Source: Isoetes taiwanensis
Lineage: Eukaryota > Streptophyta > Lycopodiopsida > Isoetales > Isoetaceae
Direction of reading: 5' to 3'
DNA length: 64,000 bases
NCBI GenBank assembly: GCA_021234155.1
Contig: JAJEKV010000108.1
Coordinates: 2,584,676 to 2,648,675 of the forward strand
Positions within the stretch are counted from its first letter, which is position 1. Every line of letters starts with the position of its first letter. This document shows, piece by piece, positions 12,188-22,810 of this stretch. Both the position numbers and the translations under genes were made by a program. The notes below the pieces were generated by a model that was not told the DNA's origin, did not search any database, and saw only the letters and a list, made by a program, of their open reading frames with translations.

Positions 12188-12960
12188 TTGTCGGTCCAAA
12201 CAGCATGTTCTCCATACCTTTTAATCATTTCTAAGCTGCAGCATGGTCAAATTTAACCATGAAACATCTTTCAGCATCTTCTTTACAGGCTTACATCCAC
12301 AACGATCTCTTCGAGATGTCAGATCTAAAATTAGAATAAGTAAAATGTAACGCGACTGCTTCATCCAGCTTAATCTCCTTTGGAGTCTGGATATAATTAT
12401 GCCATCCATGGGCACCTTTAGGACGGAGGTGTTCCTGAACCCTTGCAGCAGCTTTACCATTCCCATCAAGTAACCTCTCTATATAGCCCAATGTATGTCT
12501 CCCAAGCATTGTAACATGAGTGAAAGGATTAGTAGTATCATCTCTCTCAATTGCTCTTTCATAGTTGGGGAAAACCACCATATTAATATCAGAAGAAATA
12601 TCCGCAGCAATCTTCTCAGAGAATATTCAACAGCTCCTCCTGCAGGATGCAGAAGTTCATCTATATCAAGATGAATACATCTATGGCAAGATGAATAATC
12701 CGATTCATGTATCCCTAGCCATGACTATTGCCATCTCCATGTTAAGGGATTGCCTAACAAATAACTCATAATTGCATGGCCTGTAAAAAAAAAAAAAACC
12801 TTGACAGCTAAGTTCCGTTCCATATTCTAGTCTTAGCCTGCCTTTCCTCGAGCTCCTTGGATCTGTAAATCACTTTCACACCTGGAATACTCTCAAGAAT
12901 CATAGACACATTCGAAGTTGCAAGTTTGGCCTCCATGTAAGAAAAAAAGAATTTGAAACC
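12188..12960 (-). pseudogene. Glycosyltransferase-like (GT-A, Glyco_tranf_2_4/GT92-type) gene remnant
   Basis: Minus-strand fragments appear in the order expected for a plant GT-A glycosyltransferase-like family: [20 protein letters not shown]...RIWN (12,811-12,945), then [20 protein letters not shown] after an AG acceptor with a T-rich tract (12,798-12,775 region). Next come IHLDIDELLHPAGG, with a DxD-like motif typical of metal and nucleotide-sugar binding, VVFPNYERAIERDD, GNGKAAARVQEHLRPKGAH, LTSRRDRCGCKP, ERCFMVKFD and EHAVW. At least four frame changes and several in-frame stops separate these pieces, so no complete product is possible. The exon at the gene's 5' side is duplicated (see the 1.07-kb repeat). 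This region is before the error-prone part of the window, so the decay is probably real. The exact family name is from memory and less sure than the glycosyltransferase call. Confidence 0.6.
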
Positions 12961-14981
12961 CCAGTATTTTTTCTTACTCAAGAAGCTCCGATAATTGCCA
13001 AAAGAAGCATGCATTGATAGCATCAGAGGTCATCACGAACGCATTGGACATGGCGATGAAATGGTGCCAAAGAACAGCAATACCCATAACTTGTTCTGGT
13101 CCCAGCAGAATCTCGCCATAGCCATTAACTTTCCTGCATCAGAGCATAAAAAAAGAACTTTCCTGCATTAGAGCATAAAAAATCGAAAGACTTTCATTGA
13201 AAGCTTGAATGAAAGCCTGAGTTTGATCAAATAAAATTCTTGCCTTTTGTTGGCACTGCATCTTCTGCTCACCATAAAGATAATAGGATTCAGAACTGAT
13301 GCTCTTCTGCCGAACATAGCTTCTGGCCATCCTACAACCTACAAATAACTTTAGTGCTTTTGAGTACTTCAAGTTCTTTTCATCTTTTTTTCTTCGTTTA
13401 TCTCTTTTATATCTGACGCATCCATCCTTATCACAGATTTGAGTAATTCAAAATAATAATGCTTAAATAAACAACTGCAGTAAAATGAAACTTGGATTAG
13501 TGGTTAGAAACTTAACTGAGCTACTGCAACTGCTATATGCATGTTCCATCTGTTCAATCTTATCTTGAGCGGAATAAAGATTTCCACTCCAATGCCTTCA
13601 ATGTCCAGAACACATTCTTGCAATGCGCCTAATGTAGGTGAGCAAGTTCTTGCTAGAAACCGTCTTTAGGGACCGAGGAAATTGCCTGTTGAATTGAAAA
13701 ACGCAAGAGCAATCATGCACCTGCAAACAGATGAATTAATATGGCTTACATAAGCATTCTGTTAAACAGGATTCAAGATTGGATTGACAGGATGCTCTGA
13801 AGTAGGTAGACATGCCACATCTGTTCTATTCAACCAATACACGACATAAATATGCTCTGGAAACTCCTGCTTGGATGAAAGTTCCGTTCCATATTCTAGT
13901 CTTAGCCTGCTTTTCCTCGAGCTCCTTGGTTCTGTAAATCACTTTCACACCTGGAATACTCTCAAGAATCATAGACACATTCGAAGTTGCAAGGTTGGCC
14001 TCCATGTAAGAAAAAAAGAATTTGAAACCCCAGTAACCATGTTTGATATTTTTTCTTACTCAAGAAGCTCCGATAATTGCCAAAAGAAGCATGCATTGAT
14101 AGCATCAGAGGTCATCACGAACGCATTGGACGTGGCGATGAAATGGTGCCGAAGAACAGCAATACCCATAACTTGTTCTGGTCCCAGCAGAATCTCGCCA
14201 TAGCCATTAACTTTCCTGCATCAGAGCATAAAAAAAGAACTTTCCTGCATCAGAGCATAAAAAATCGAAAGACTTTCATTGAAAGCTTGAATGAAAGCCC
14301 GAGTTTGATCAAATAAAATTCTTGCCTTTTGTTGGCACTGCGTCTTCTGCTCAACATAAAGATAATAGGATTCAGAACTGATGCTCTTCTGCCGAACATA
14401 GCTTCTGGCCATCCTACAACCTACAAATAACTTTAGTGCTTTTGAGTACTTCAAGTTCTTTTCATCTTTTTTTCTTCATTTATCTCTTTTATATCTGATT
14501 TTATATCTGACGCATCCATCCTTATCACAGATTTGAGTAATTCAAAATAATAATGCTTAAATAAACAACTGCAGTAAAATGAAACTTGGATTAGACGTTA
14601 GAAACTTAACTGAGCTACTGCAACTGCTATATGCATGTTCCATCTGTTCAATCTTATCTTGAGCCAATTGACGGAATAAAGATTTCCATTCCAATGCCTT
14701 CAATGTCCAGAACACATTCTTGCAATGCGCCTAATGTAGGTGAGCAAGTTCTTGCTAGAAAGCGTCTTTAGGGACCGAGGAAATTGCCTGTTGAATTGAA
14801 AAACGCAAGAGCAATCATGCACCTGCAAACAGATGAATTAATATGGCTTACATAATCATTCTGTTAAACAGGATTCAAGATTGGATTGACAGGATGCTCT
14901 GAAGTAGGTAGACATGCCACATCTGTTCTATTCAACCAATACACGACATAAATATGCTCTGGAAACTCCTGCTTGGATGAA
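12811..14981. repeat. 1.07-kb tandem duplication
   Basis: Unit 1 (12,811-13,879) and unit 2 (13,880-14,981) are near-identical. Both start AGTTCCGTTCCATATTC and end CTCCTGCTTGGATGAA. Unit 2 carries small insertions, including about 13 bp near 14,037 and about 15 bp near 14,495. Each unit contains the glycosyltransferase-like exon ([17 protein letters not shown] on the minus strand). Each also has two other minus-strand open stretches with splice-like borders: MARSYVRQKSISSESYYLYG (about 13,139-13,335) and GPEQVMGIAVLWHHFIAMSN (about 12,990-13,136). I do not recognise those two. The high identity indicates a recent event. Confidence 0.85.
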
Positions 14982-15208
14982 AGGAAAAGGAGTGATAGAA
15001 CCTGTAGGCATTCATCCGTTCAAAAAATAGATGAAAAGACTGATGAAATCTCCAGTGTACGATCTAGTCATCTACTCGCCATTCAGCCAAAAATATTGTG
15101 CACGATCCACCTATTCCATAGCAATGACCGCCTTAAGCAATGAAGCAGAGCAGCTCCCGAATCCGCTCCCGAACCCGAATCCGTCTAAACCCCTTTCTTT
15201 TTTTGCTT

Positions 15209-15410
15209 TTTTTTAGAGCTAAAAAAGGCTTTTAACGTGGCATCATCTGCACCTTTGGGTAGATCAATCCGGACCGTTCAAATTAGGGCTTTTTTAGAGC
15301 TAAAAGAAGCTTTTAACGTTGCATCATCTGCACCATTGGGTAGATCAATCTGAACCGTTCAAATTAGGGCGTGGTCCATTACTTGCACTAAAACATTATA
15401 ATATAAGATG
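15209..15410. repeat. Two tandem ~80-bp units plus shared AT-rich flank
   Basis: TTTAGAGCTAAAA.AGGCTTTTAACGT...GTTCAAATTAGGGC occurs at 15,209-15,289 and 15,290-15,370. The second unit continues into GTGGTCCATTAC and AACATTATAATATAAGA, the same flank found next to hairpin repeats at 2.87 kb and 6.6 kb. Confidence 0.75.
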
Positions 15411-15973
15411 AGTGTAAAAGGTTTTCTTTTGAGTATTGACGCTTGATCCTTACTATGTGTCAACAATATATCAGGGGTTGTTTCTATACCTTATAACCCT
15501 ATCATGTTCGCCTTCAAAAGACAAATTATAGACAAATACTAAAGAACATCGCATGCTCTTTTAATCAAATGCAATGGTCTAGCACCAATACAAAACCAAG
15601 AACCACAAAATGTTCTGATGATCAGTGGTGGCAAAAACCTGTGCTACATTAACAAACATCAAGACATATGTCATACCTACATAATTGTATATCTTTTGTA
15701 GCTTGTAAATGGGTTCTTGCACACATAATCTTGCGCAACAACCTTTTATGCAGTTCAAAAGCCGGAACTAAATCTCTATGCTCACTTAATATGCTCTTCA
15801 TATGCATTGGGCATTATCTGCTCATGGATGAGTCTCTTCTGCTCTAAAGTTGTCAAGCCAAACCAGGGATATAGATGGCTATGCGAGAATTGATTATGCT
15901 ATCATGATGTTGGAGAAGCCAAAGAAAAGAGGATCAAGTTAAGTAAAGGATGTGCAACACACATATGATCAAG
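15411..15973. other. Non-coding stretch, nothing recognised
   Basis: AT-rich sequence without a recognisable exon, repeat or RNA gene on either strand. Confidence 0.4.
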
Positions 15974-16085
15974 TTAACTGCACTTTATCTAAACCTTTTT
16001 TCGGACCTTTTATCGTTACTGGCTACGAATCTGTAGCCAGTAACGATAAAAGGTCCGAAAAAAGGTTTAGATAAAGTGCAGTTAA
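15974..16085. repeat. Perfect 53-bp inverted repeat with 6-nt loop
   Basis: The left arm 15,974-16,026 and right arm 16,033-16,085 are exact reverse complements, separated by GAATCT. Both outer ends are TTAACTGCAC/GTGCAGTTAA, so a TTAA sits at each end. That suggests a small MITE with TTAA target duplication (piggyBac-like), a foldback unit, or a microRNA-like hairpin locus. No mismatch is present over 53 bp, so the structure is young or under selection. Confidence 0.9.
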
Positions 16086-18150
16086 ACATATAACATATGA
16101 AATTTTTGGCTTATAGATTTTGTCGTCATAAGCTTTTTGGATGGCAAAACAATGGCTTTTTCTTGATCATCCAACAATGCAAAAGCTTTGGGCAATGTAA
16201 TGCTTATCCAAAGACAAATTTTCAATGAAGACAATACAGGAAAATATGGAGATACAAAACTATACATACTCATGACATGGAGGACTTCCGCATCCACTAT
16301 CTATATCTCAGCAAGTTTTACACCATGGATGCAGCATTCAACCATCATTCCAGCTCGATGTTAGCCGATAATTATACATTGGACATACATTGGACATGTG
16401 TTTTGTTGCCTCAGCCATTGATCAATGCAATTGGGATAAGGCTGTCAAAAAATTAAAAAAAGAAAAGAAAAAGTAATCCATGGCTTTAAGTGTTAAGCAT
16501 CGAAAGCTTTGAATTCATTCTCACTTGTTCTCATTGCCCTAGGGACACAATGCAAGTTCATTTTCTATGCAAATTATTGTTCCAATGAGCACTCTTTTGC
16601 ATAAACTCATGAGAAGAGTAAAAAAAATTTCTTTCTACACACTTGGCAGAAAACCAGAAGATCTATAAAATTTCAAGACCCTAAACTTGATTAACGCTTG
16701 TAAATTTGATTATCACTTGAGCTGCCTGATTCATCCTAAATTGGTGCCCACTTTGTTTTTTTTTCTTTTTTGTCTTAATTTATTAGCCTGAGCTAAAGCT
16801 GCTTCATGCAAGCCGTTGGCTTTTGGATCTAAAACTTGCATAAACTTGCATGGTCACGTCCGAATCAAATGCTCGGCAGAGTCTGGATTAAGAAGGGTTG
16901 CACAATGGGAGTATGTAGTATGGAATCCGGGATATGAAATGTGGCATACCTGTATTCCAACATTAAGTTTAAGCAGAACTTTGGTATTGCCTTAATGAAA
17001 AATAGAGACCTTGACATATACCCAAATGAATGTCTTTGCTGCCGATTTGCTCCATGCAAGTAGTTTCCCCATGGCTTCAGAAGATCTGGCACTACCAACA
17101 TAATGCAATCTAGTTCTTGTGCTTCTATCTCCTGGCCATAAATTTCCAAATGGATTTAAAAGTCAATTTAACATATAACATGTTTCAAAGTTAATTTTGT
17201 ACGTTGATTCCATGCAAGTTTTTACAAGCTAGCAAGCAACCTATTTCTAGTTTTGCTTTTTGCCGTATACGAGATTTTTTTTCTTACCTTCTTTCTTTGA
17301 ATGGAGCCAAGTCGTTAGCAAGGTAATGGCATTGGCGGCTCTTCCCTTTGAAATTTCATACCTACAAGTTCCGGATGGTAGGGAAGCTGCCGGCCACATT
17401 CCGGAAAGTTCATTTTTTTGGGCGGGAGCACATCCGCCTACTTGCCATGCTGGACGGTAAATTGCCAACTCAGCCGGAATTTACCCTCTCTACCCCGGAA
17501 TTTGCCCAACCGTGTTTCAAACATGTAAATTGAGAAACTTTGAGAACTGTGACCTGTAAGCACCTGTGAGAACTATGATATGTAAGCACCATGCTTGAAA
17601 CCCTCAAATGTATGATGATGAACTTTAACCCTCATTCAGTTGTTTTTCTAAGTTTTATTACAAAGAACCATCCATGTAGGTTCATGACATTTGTCCAAAT
17701 TGAGAATTTTGAAGTGGCACAGAAGAAAAGCAAAACTCTTTTAGATGTAGATTTCTCAATGCTTGCCTAGCATGTATTTCCTTGCAACACATCATACATG
17801 TAAGTGAATCAGCTATGTGCATTAGAGTTAAGTTATGTCTTTTTTATTTGGCTTCCAGGCTCTGAAAAGCCGCCCTTGCACAACAGATCTTCGAGCAGCA
17901 GCAGTCTTCAGCAGGATCAGAGGCATGGACGCATTCCGAGGATCTGGAGCAAGTCAGGGGCCAGGTAAATGGTCATTCTATTGTGCAAAACCGCCTTTTA
18001 GCTTGGCAATGAGCTGGTTTAGCATGTTAATTCAGCCTTAGAGGCCTTATATATCCCGAGATCATAAGCTCTAACAAAAGAACCTAACTTTGGATGTTTA
18101 GGTAGGTAGATTAGATGTTATTCTACAATTCAATTCTTTGATGATTATGG
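16086..18150. other. No recognised gene; one possible small exon at ~17,850-17,966
   Basis: At about 17,850-17,966 (plus) a GC-richer segment is bounded by TTCCAG on the left and CAG|GTAAAT on the right, like an internal exon. It would encode a Ser- and Arg-rich peptide (LQQDQRHGRIPRIWSKSG in one frame) that I do not recognise. The rest is AT-rich and without identifiable features. Confidence 0.25.
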
Positions 18151-18169
18151 TGTTCATTCTATGCTCTCC

Positions 18170-19077
18170 CGTGTATTGGGAAGGGGGGTAGAGACCCTAA
18201 AAGCCTTTGTAGCAGATGTTCCTAGATAGCCTCATTAATACCCAATTAATGTGGCATGTGCACAAGAGCCTGCCTGGTTGTAGGTGGAGGGGCTAGACCG
18301 GTGGAACAAGGGGGACTTGTCCCATCACTGATTGATCCCTCTGGTGTGTAAAGCCTACCAGGGATCTTAGTGAGCTAGGCTTAATGGTTTGCCACTGCAT
18401 GTGGGCAAGGCATGAGCTCGACACCTCTGGGGTGATGCGTTGCCTTCCATGAGGTTCAAGTTGAATAAGGGCAGTGGATCCTTTCTAGCCACCTGTGATG
18501 GGCATGGATGCCTTTGGAGGGGAGGTGACTTCCCTCCTGCCTCATCAGGACTGAGGAGATGCAACCTAGTAGTAGCCCTCTTGGCTATGCATCCGACAGG
18601 CTATGGTCCGGTCCCAATACTTGTCAACCTATTCTGCAAAGTGTGCATGGGAGGGGCGGATGGAGTGGACTACCCAATAACCATGTTCTTATGCCAGCCC
18701 AATCCATTGCCATGACTTGGTCTACATTGACTTCTGGAGACCCAAGCCGTCAGTCGATCCCCTATGAGTCTGAGCCCTGGGTAGGATCTCCCCATGTTGA
18801 TGCGATTGATGTTGTTGTAGATGTGATGTTATGATATATTCACCCTTCGAGGTGAGCTTGTTGATGTATTGATATTATGTACTCATGTTTGTTCACGCTT
18901 CCACAGCTAGGACGGTCCTGAAGGAAGACGGGCAAATGACCCATCCACTCTTCCCTCACTGGTCCAGTTCATGGGATTGGTGTCAAGTGGATGGCCCCTA
19001 CTAGTTTGGCTATCAGGGGGATGAACTCCGCCTTCGGATACGATGGGAGCATCGTAGACGAAGTAGGGAACGTCACA
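18170..19077 (+). mobile_element. LTR of an LTR retrotransposon (left end unresolved)
   Basis: This GC-richer, non-coding block is placed by the primer-binding site directly after its ...ACGTCACA end at 19,077. The left border was not found; 18,170 is approximate. The part from 18,476 on is repeated at 24,652-25,251 because of the tandem duplication. No gag or pol of this element follows; a LINE fragment begins about 55 bp after the primer site. Short open frames inside it are not genes. Confidence 0.55.
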
Positions 19078-19078
19078 G

Positions 19079-19090
19079 TGGTATCAGAGC
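19079..19090 (+). other. Primer-binding site, initiator tRNA-Met type (copy A)
   Basis: TGGTATCAGAGC is the complement of the 3' end of plant initiator tRNA-Met and marks the start of the internal region of many plant LTR retrotransposons. It lies one base after the putative LTR end ACA. Confidence 0.8.
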
Positions 19091-19144
19091 ATGATCTTGG
19101 TAGACCAAGGTTCTAGAAATTCAAATGCCAGGGTCAGATAAGTA

Positions 19145-21462
19145 GCTTACTATCATGCAGTATGCTGATGATATCTTTATTCTTTTAAAAGCCAATCAAA
19201 ATAACTTCAATGTTCTGTTGGATAGCATACAAAATTTTGCTTCTGTCTCGGGAGTTCACCTTAATCTAAACAAATGCAGTATCTTATGGGAGAACCCTAC
19301 AGATTCTATAGATACCAGGGGAATCAAAATCAATCCAGCCAATCAAGCCATCACTCTCCTTGGTCTCCCATTAGCCATCAACCTTCATAACAAGGAGGTG
19401 TGGAGACCTATAGTAAGCAGAATAAGGAAAAAACTTATGTCTCTCTCTCCCAATCTTTCCTTTGCTGGAAGAGTCCTTATAGCTAATGTAGTGCTGGCCA
19501 GCACCCATGTCTATTTCTCCTCTGCTCTCATCGCTAACAAGGAAACCTACAATGACATTGAAAAATGTCTAAGAGAATATATTTGGAAAGGTAATGCACT
19601 TTGTTAAATGGGAGGAAATTACTCATAGCAAAAAGGAGGGAGGCTCGGGGCACGAAAAATCCTTCAAAAGCACGGTCGGGGCTTTGGGTGCTAAATATGT
19701 TTGGAAGGCAATAAATGGTTGGAACTCCCCAGCCATGGAGTTTATCAGATATTGGTTGCAGATTAGCAGATCTTTTGGGATGAAGAAATATGCTCATCAC
19801 ATCCCTGATTCTATTTATTATCAGTTTAAGTGTGCCCCCAACACCTCCCCTTTGATGAGGAAAATTTTTGAGGCCTGGAATCTAGTGGCAGAAGGGTTTG
19901 ATATTGGTTTTGATAGTGCCAATTTCTCCCTTTTCTGGTCACCTATTTTTACTAAAGAGAATGATGTTTGTTGGGCCCTCAAGCATCCCCAAATATGGAA
20001 AAAGTGGAAAAAGCAAGGGATAACTCAGCTACAACATCTTTGGGATGGGGACAAGTGGTGTAGTTGGGAATATATAAAGGTGTGGTTAATGGCAAAAAAT
20101 AGATAAGGTGATCTTTGACACCATTATGAATGTGGTGCACTCAAAGTGAATGCCAAATTCAAAAATCCAGACCGGCACATTATGAATTTCGACCATTACA
20201 AAGTGGCTCTAGGATACAAAGTTTTGGCCCCAACAAAGTCCTCCACTCAGACCGCCAAGTGGCATGTTCCTAACAAACACCTCATGAACATATTGAGGAA
20301 TAACAGGAAATCTTATTCTCACCCTAAAATGCAAGTGTTTATTTGGAGATGCATTCATAATGCTCTTCCTTTTAAGCGTAATATGTTCAAGAGATGTAAG
20401 GATCTCCGGGACAACCCCGGATGTAAACTTTGTGGGGACAATTTCAAACCATAAGCCACATGTTCGACTGCCCTAAAATCAGGGAATTCTGGAGATGGCT
20501 TGATGCTTATCTAAGGACAAAAGGCCACAACTTAGGCAATTGGGCCAATATCATGGACCTCCTAAAGGGTTCAAACAGATTTTTAAACACTATCAGACAG
20601 ACTGCCCTCTGGATCATTTGGAAACACAGGAATAGGGTAAATTATTCAAATCAAAGGGTGGATGTAGCCTAGATGAAAGTAGCCTTTCAAATTGAGATAT
20701 CCAAGATTGCCGTGGCACATAAAAATAGCAAACAAGATAAATATGATAGTGCTTGGTTATCAATAGGGAATTTTGTTGGGTTGCACAATATCTTTGTTTG
20801 TAATGATATGCTTATCTCTAATGATCATTTTATGGTGTTCAGAGCTGCTGATTGCCCTTACAACGAGGATGAACTGTAAGCCAAACCACCCTGATCTATC
20901 AAATTTTACAGCTGCCACAGAGATTTTTAATAATCAGCAACTCTGGTCTCTATCTCTCACTATTGACCAAGATTTGGAAAAACTAAAATCTTTCATCCTA
21001 AACGGTTCCCAGGCATATATTCTTGACAGATTCCTCTTTTGTTATGAGAGATTGCTAACTGATGACCAGTTCTCCCACTTTAGAGATATGTTTTATCACC
21101 ACAAAGCCTTGCAGGATGCCCATGGAGAGGACATTATCCTTTTTTCTGAAACAGCCCCTCTTTGGTTCTTTGCCTTCCCACCTGAATGGAATGACATTGG
21201 CTGGCAGTTGGATCCAGTGGCTTCAGATTTGGTGATCATTGACGAAGAGGAGTCCGACTCAGACTTAGATTTTCTGGTTCAAGATCTTCCACTCTGATAT
21301 TGATCGGGTTTCACCTGTTACAGATCGTTTTTTATAGAGGACTCTGGTCCCAATTTTGTCTGTTATGTATATGTGTGCTAAAGGCACAATTTTTGTGAAC
21401 GTTCATGGTTCCTGTAAATCTCTGATGTAACTTTCTGATGAGTAATATAAATCTTCCTTTTC

Positions 21463-21495
<33 letters not shown>
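19145..21495 (+). mobile_element. 5'-truncated LINE, copy A
   Basis: The element starts at the catalytic YADD box of a non-LTR reverse transcriptase (QYADDIFILLKA, 19,158 on) and has the thumb region. It then has a zinc-binding zf-RVT region with FIWRCIHNALPF and CKLCGD...HMFDCPKIREFW. A C-terminal tail with a DEEESDSDLDF acidic stretch ends at 21,297. A 29-A tail lies at 21,467-21,495. Endonuclease and most of the RT are missing, as in a 5'-truncated insertion. Frame break near 19,600 and the stop TAG at 20,670 are shared with copy B and so predate the duplication. Extra breaks at about 19,640-19,690 and 20,080-20,460 occur only here and fall at CAG/CTG sites; copy B reads through them. Confidence 0.85.
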
Positions 21496-21500
<5 letters not shown>

Positions 21501-21958
21501 TGTTAACCTTGGGTATCCAAAATACCAAAGCTTCAATTTGTTGCACGTACATACACATATCGACCAATGTATGATTATGATATGATGTGCAAATGGTTTT
21601 TTTATCCTAGACAAGTAATAACTCACAAGGCGCTCTCTTATTGGATCCCACAGACCGATTGGTCTCCACGGACGATAAAGACTCTACCTTATTCTATTCG
21701 ATTCTATTCTTCTTTACCTAGCATATTATCATCTATATGCATCAAAATAATATCTATTTATTTATTTATTTATTTTTAACTTAAGGATGAAGGAAAAAAT
21801 TGTCGTGGTGAGTGGCCAATAAATATTGTTAGGCAAAAACGACAATAGCTAGAAGTGCCCCCTTTCCTTTCAACTACATCATGGAAATCAATTATGCATC
21901 CCACTTGGCCCCACACATGGAAGAAGAGCTGCCAATTCCCATGTGGGTCACATTCTCA

Positions 21959-22262
21959 TGTGCATGGCCTTACATCTTAATGTTGCTGGGACATGCACAA
22001 CATAAATTGATAGGGATGTTATTTTGGATCTTGGGTAGCATCCAAAATAATAAAAACGGCAATAACTAAAAGTGTGCATGGCCTTACATCTTAATGTTGC
22101 TGGGACATGCACAATATAAATTGATAGGGATGTTATTTTGGATCTTGGGTAGCATCCAAAATAATAAAAATGGCAATAGCTGGAACTGTGCATGGCCTTA
22201 CATCTTAATGTTGCTGGGACATGCACAACGTAAATTGATAGGGATGTTATTTTGGATCTTGG
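21959..22262. repeat. 114-bp tandem repeat, ~2.7 units
   Basis: Units starting TGTGCATGGCCTTACATC at 21,959, 22,073 and 22,187 (the last incomplete) are nearly identical. Each contains AATGTTGCTGGGACATGCAC and TTATTTTGGATCTTGGGTAGC. A diverged fourth relative (TGTGCATAGCCTTACATTTTAAC) lies at about 22,591-22,670. A larger surrounding segment is also duplicated: 21,724-21,985 resembles 22,268-22,625. The array sits 0.5 kb upstream of the MACPF promoter. Confidence 0.85.
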
Positions 22263-22750
22263 ATCTTTACATAACATATTATCGTCTGTGGACATTAAAA
22301 TAATATATATATTTATATTTATCTTTTTAACCCAAGGATGAGAAACGGGTTACCATGGCGGGTGGTCTTCAACCGCTGTTAGGCGAGAGCAGGCTATTGA
22401 CATAGCCAGGAGTGGCCCCTTTCCTACAGTAAGTATAATGGAGGACCTCCTTCCTTCAAGTACATCATGGAAATCAGATATGCATCCCATTTGACCCCAT
22501 GCATATGGAAGAAGAGCAGTCACATTCTAAAGTGAACATGATAAAGCGCTGATATGCATCCACCATGGCGGCAACTTGGACCACATTCTCATGTGCATAG
22601 CCTTACATTTTAACGTCAGCTGGATGCACATAACATAAACTGATAGAAATGTTAATTTGGATGGCACGTGCATATGAATTTAATGGTTACAGCTAAGGAA
22701 CCCCCGAATGCAGTAACTAGTTACAGAGACAAATGAATAATGCACCAAAA

Positions 22751-22778
22751 TTGGAGCCTATATAAGAAGAGGCTCCAA
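22751..22778 (+). promoter_or_regulatory. TATA box inside an 8-bp inverted repeat (MACPF promoter)
   Basis: TATATAAG (22,759-22,766) lies about 45 bp before the MACPF start codon, which implies a short 5' UTR if the start site is about 30 bp downstream. It is enclosed by TTGGAGCC (22,751-22,758) and GGCTCCAA (22,771-22,778), exact reverse complements. In unit B the TATA motif reads as CTATGAGAAG, so it appears lost or miscalled. Confidence 0.6.
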
Positions 22779-22810
22779 TATAGTTATTCACCTCATCATC
22801 TGACTTTAAC

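Noticed and set aside
18440-18834. 91-codon frames repeated at 24.5-25.0 kb
   Set aside because: They lie inside the LTR and are conserved only because of the recent tandem duplication.
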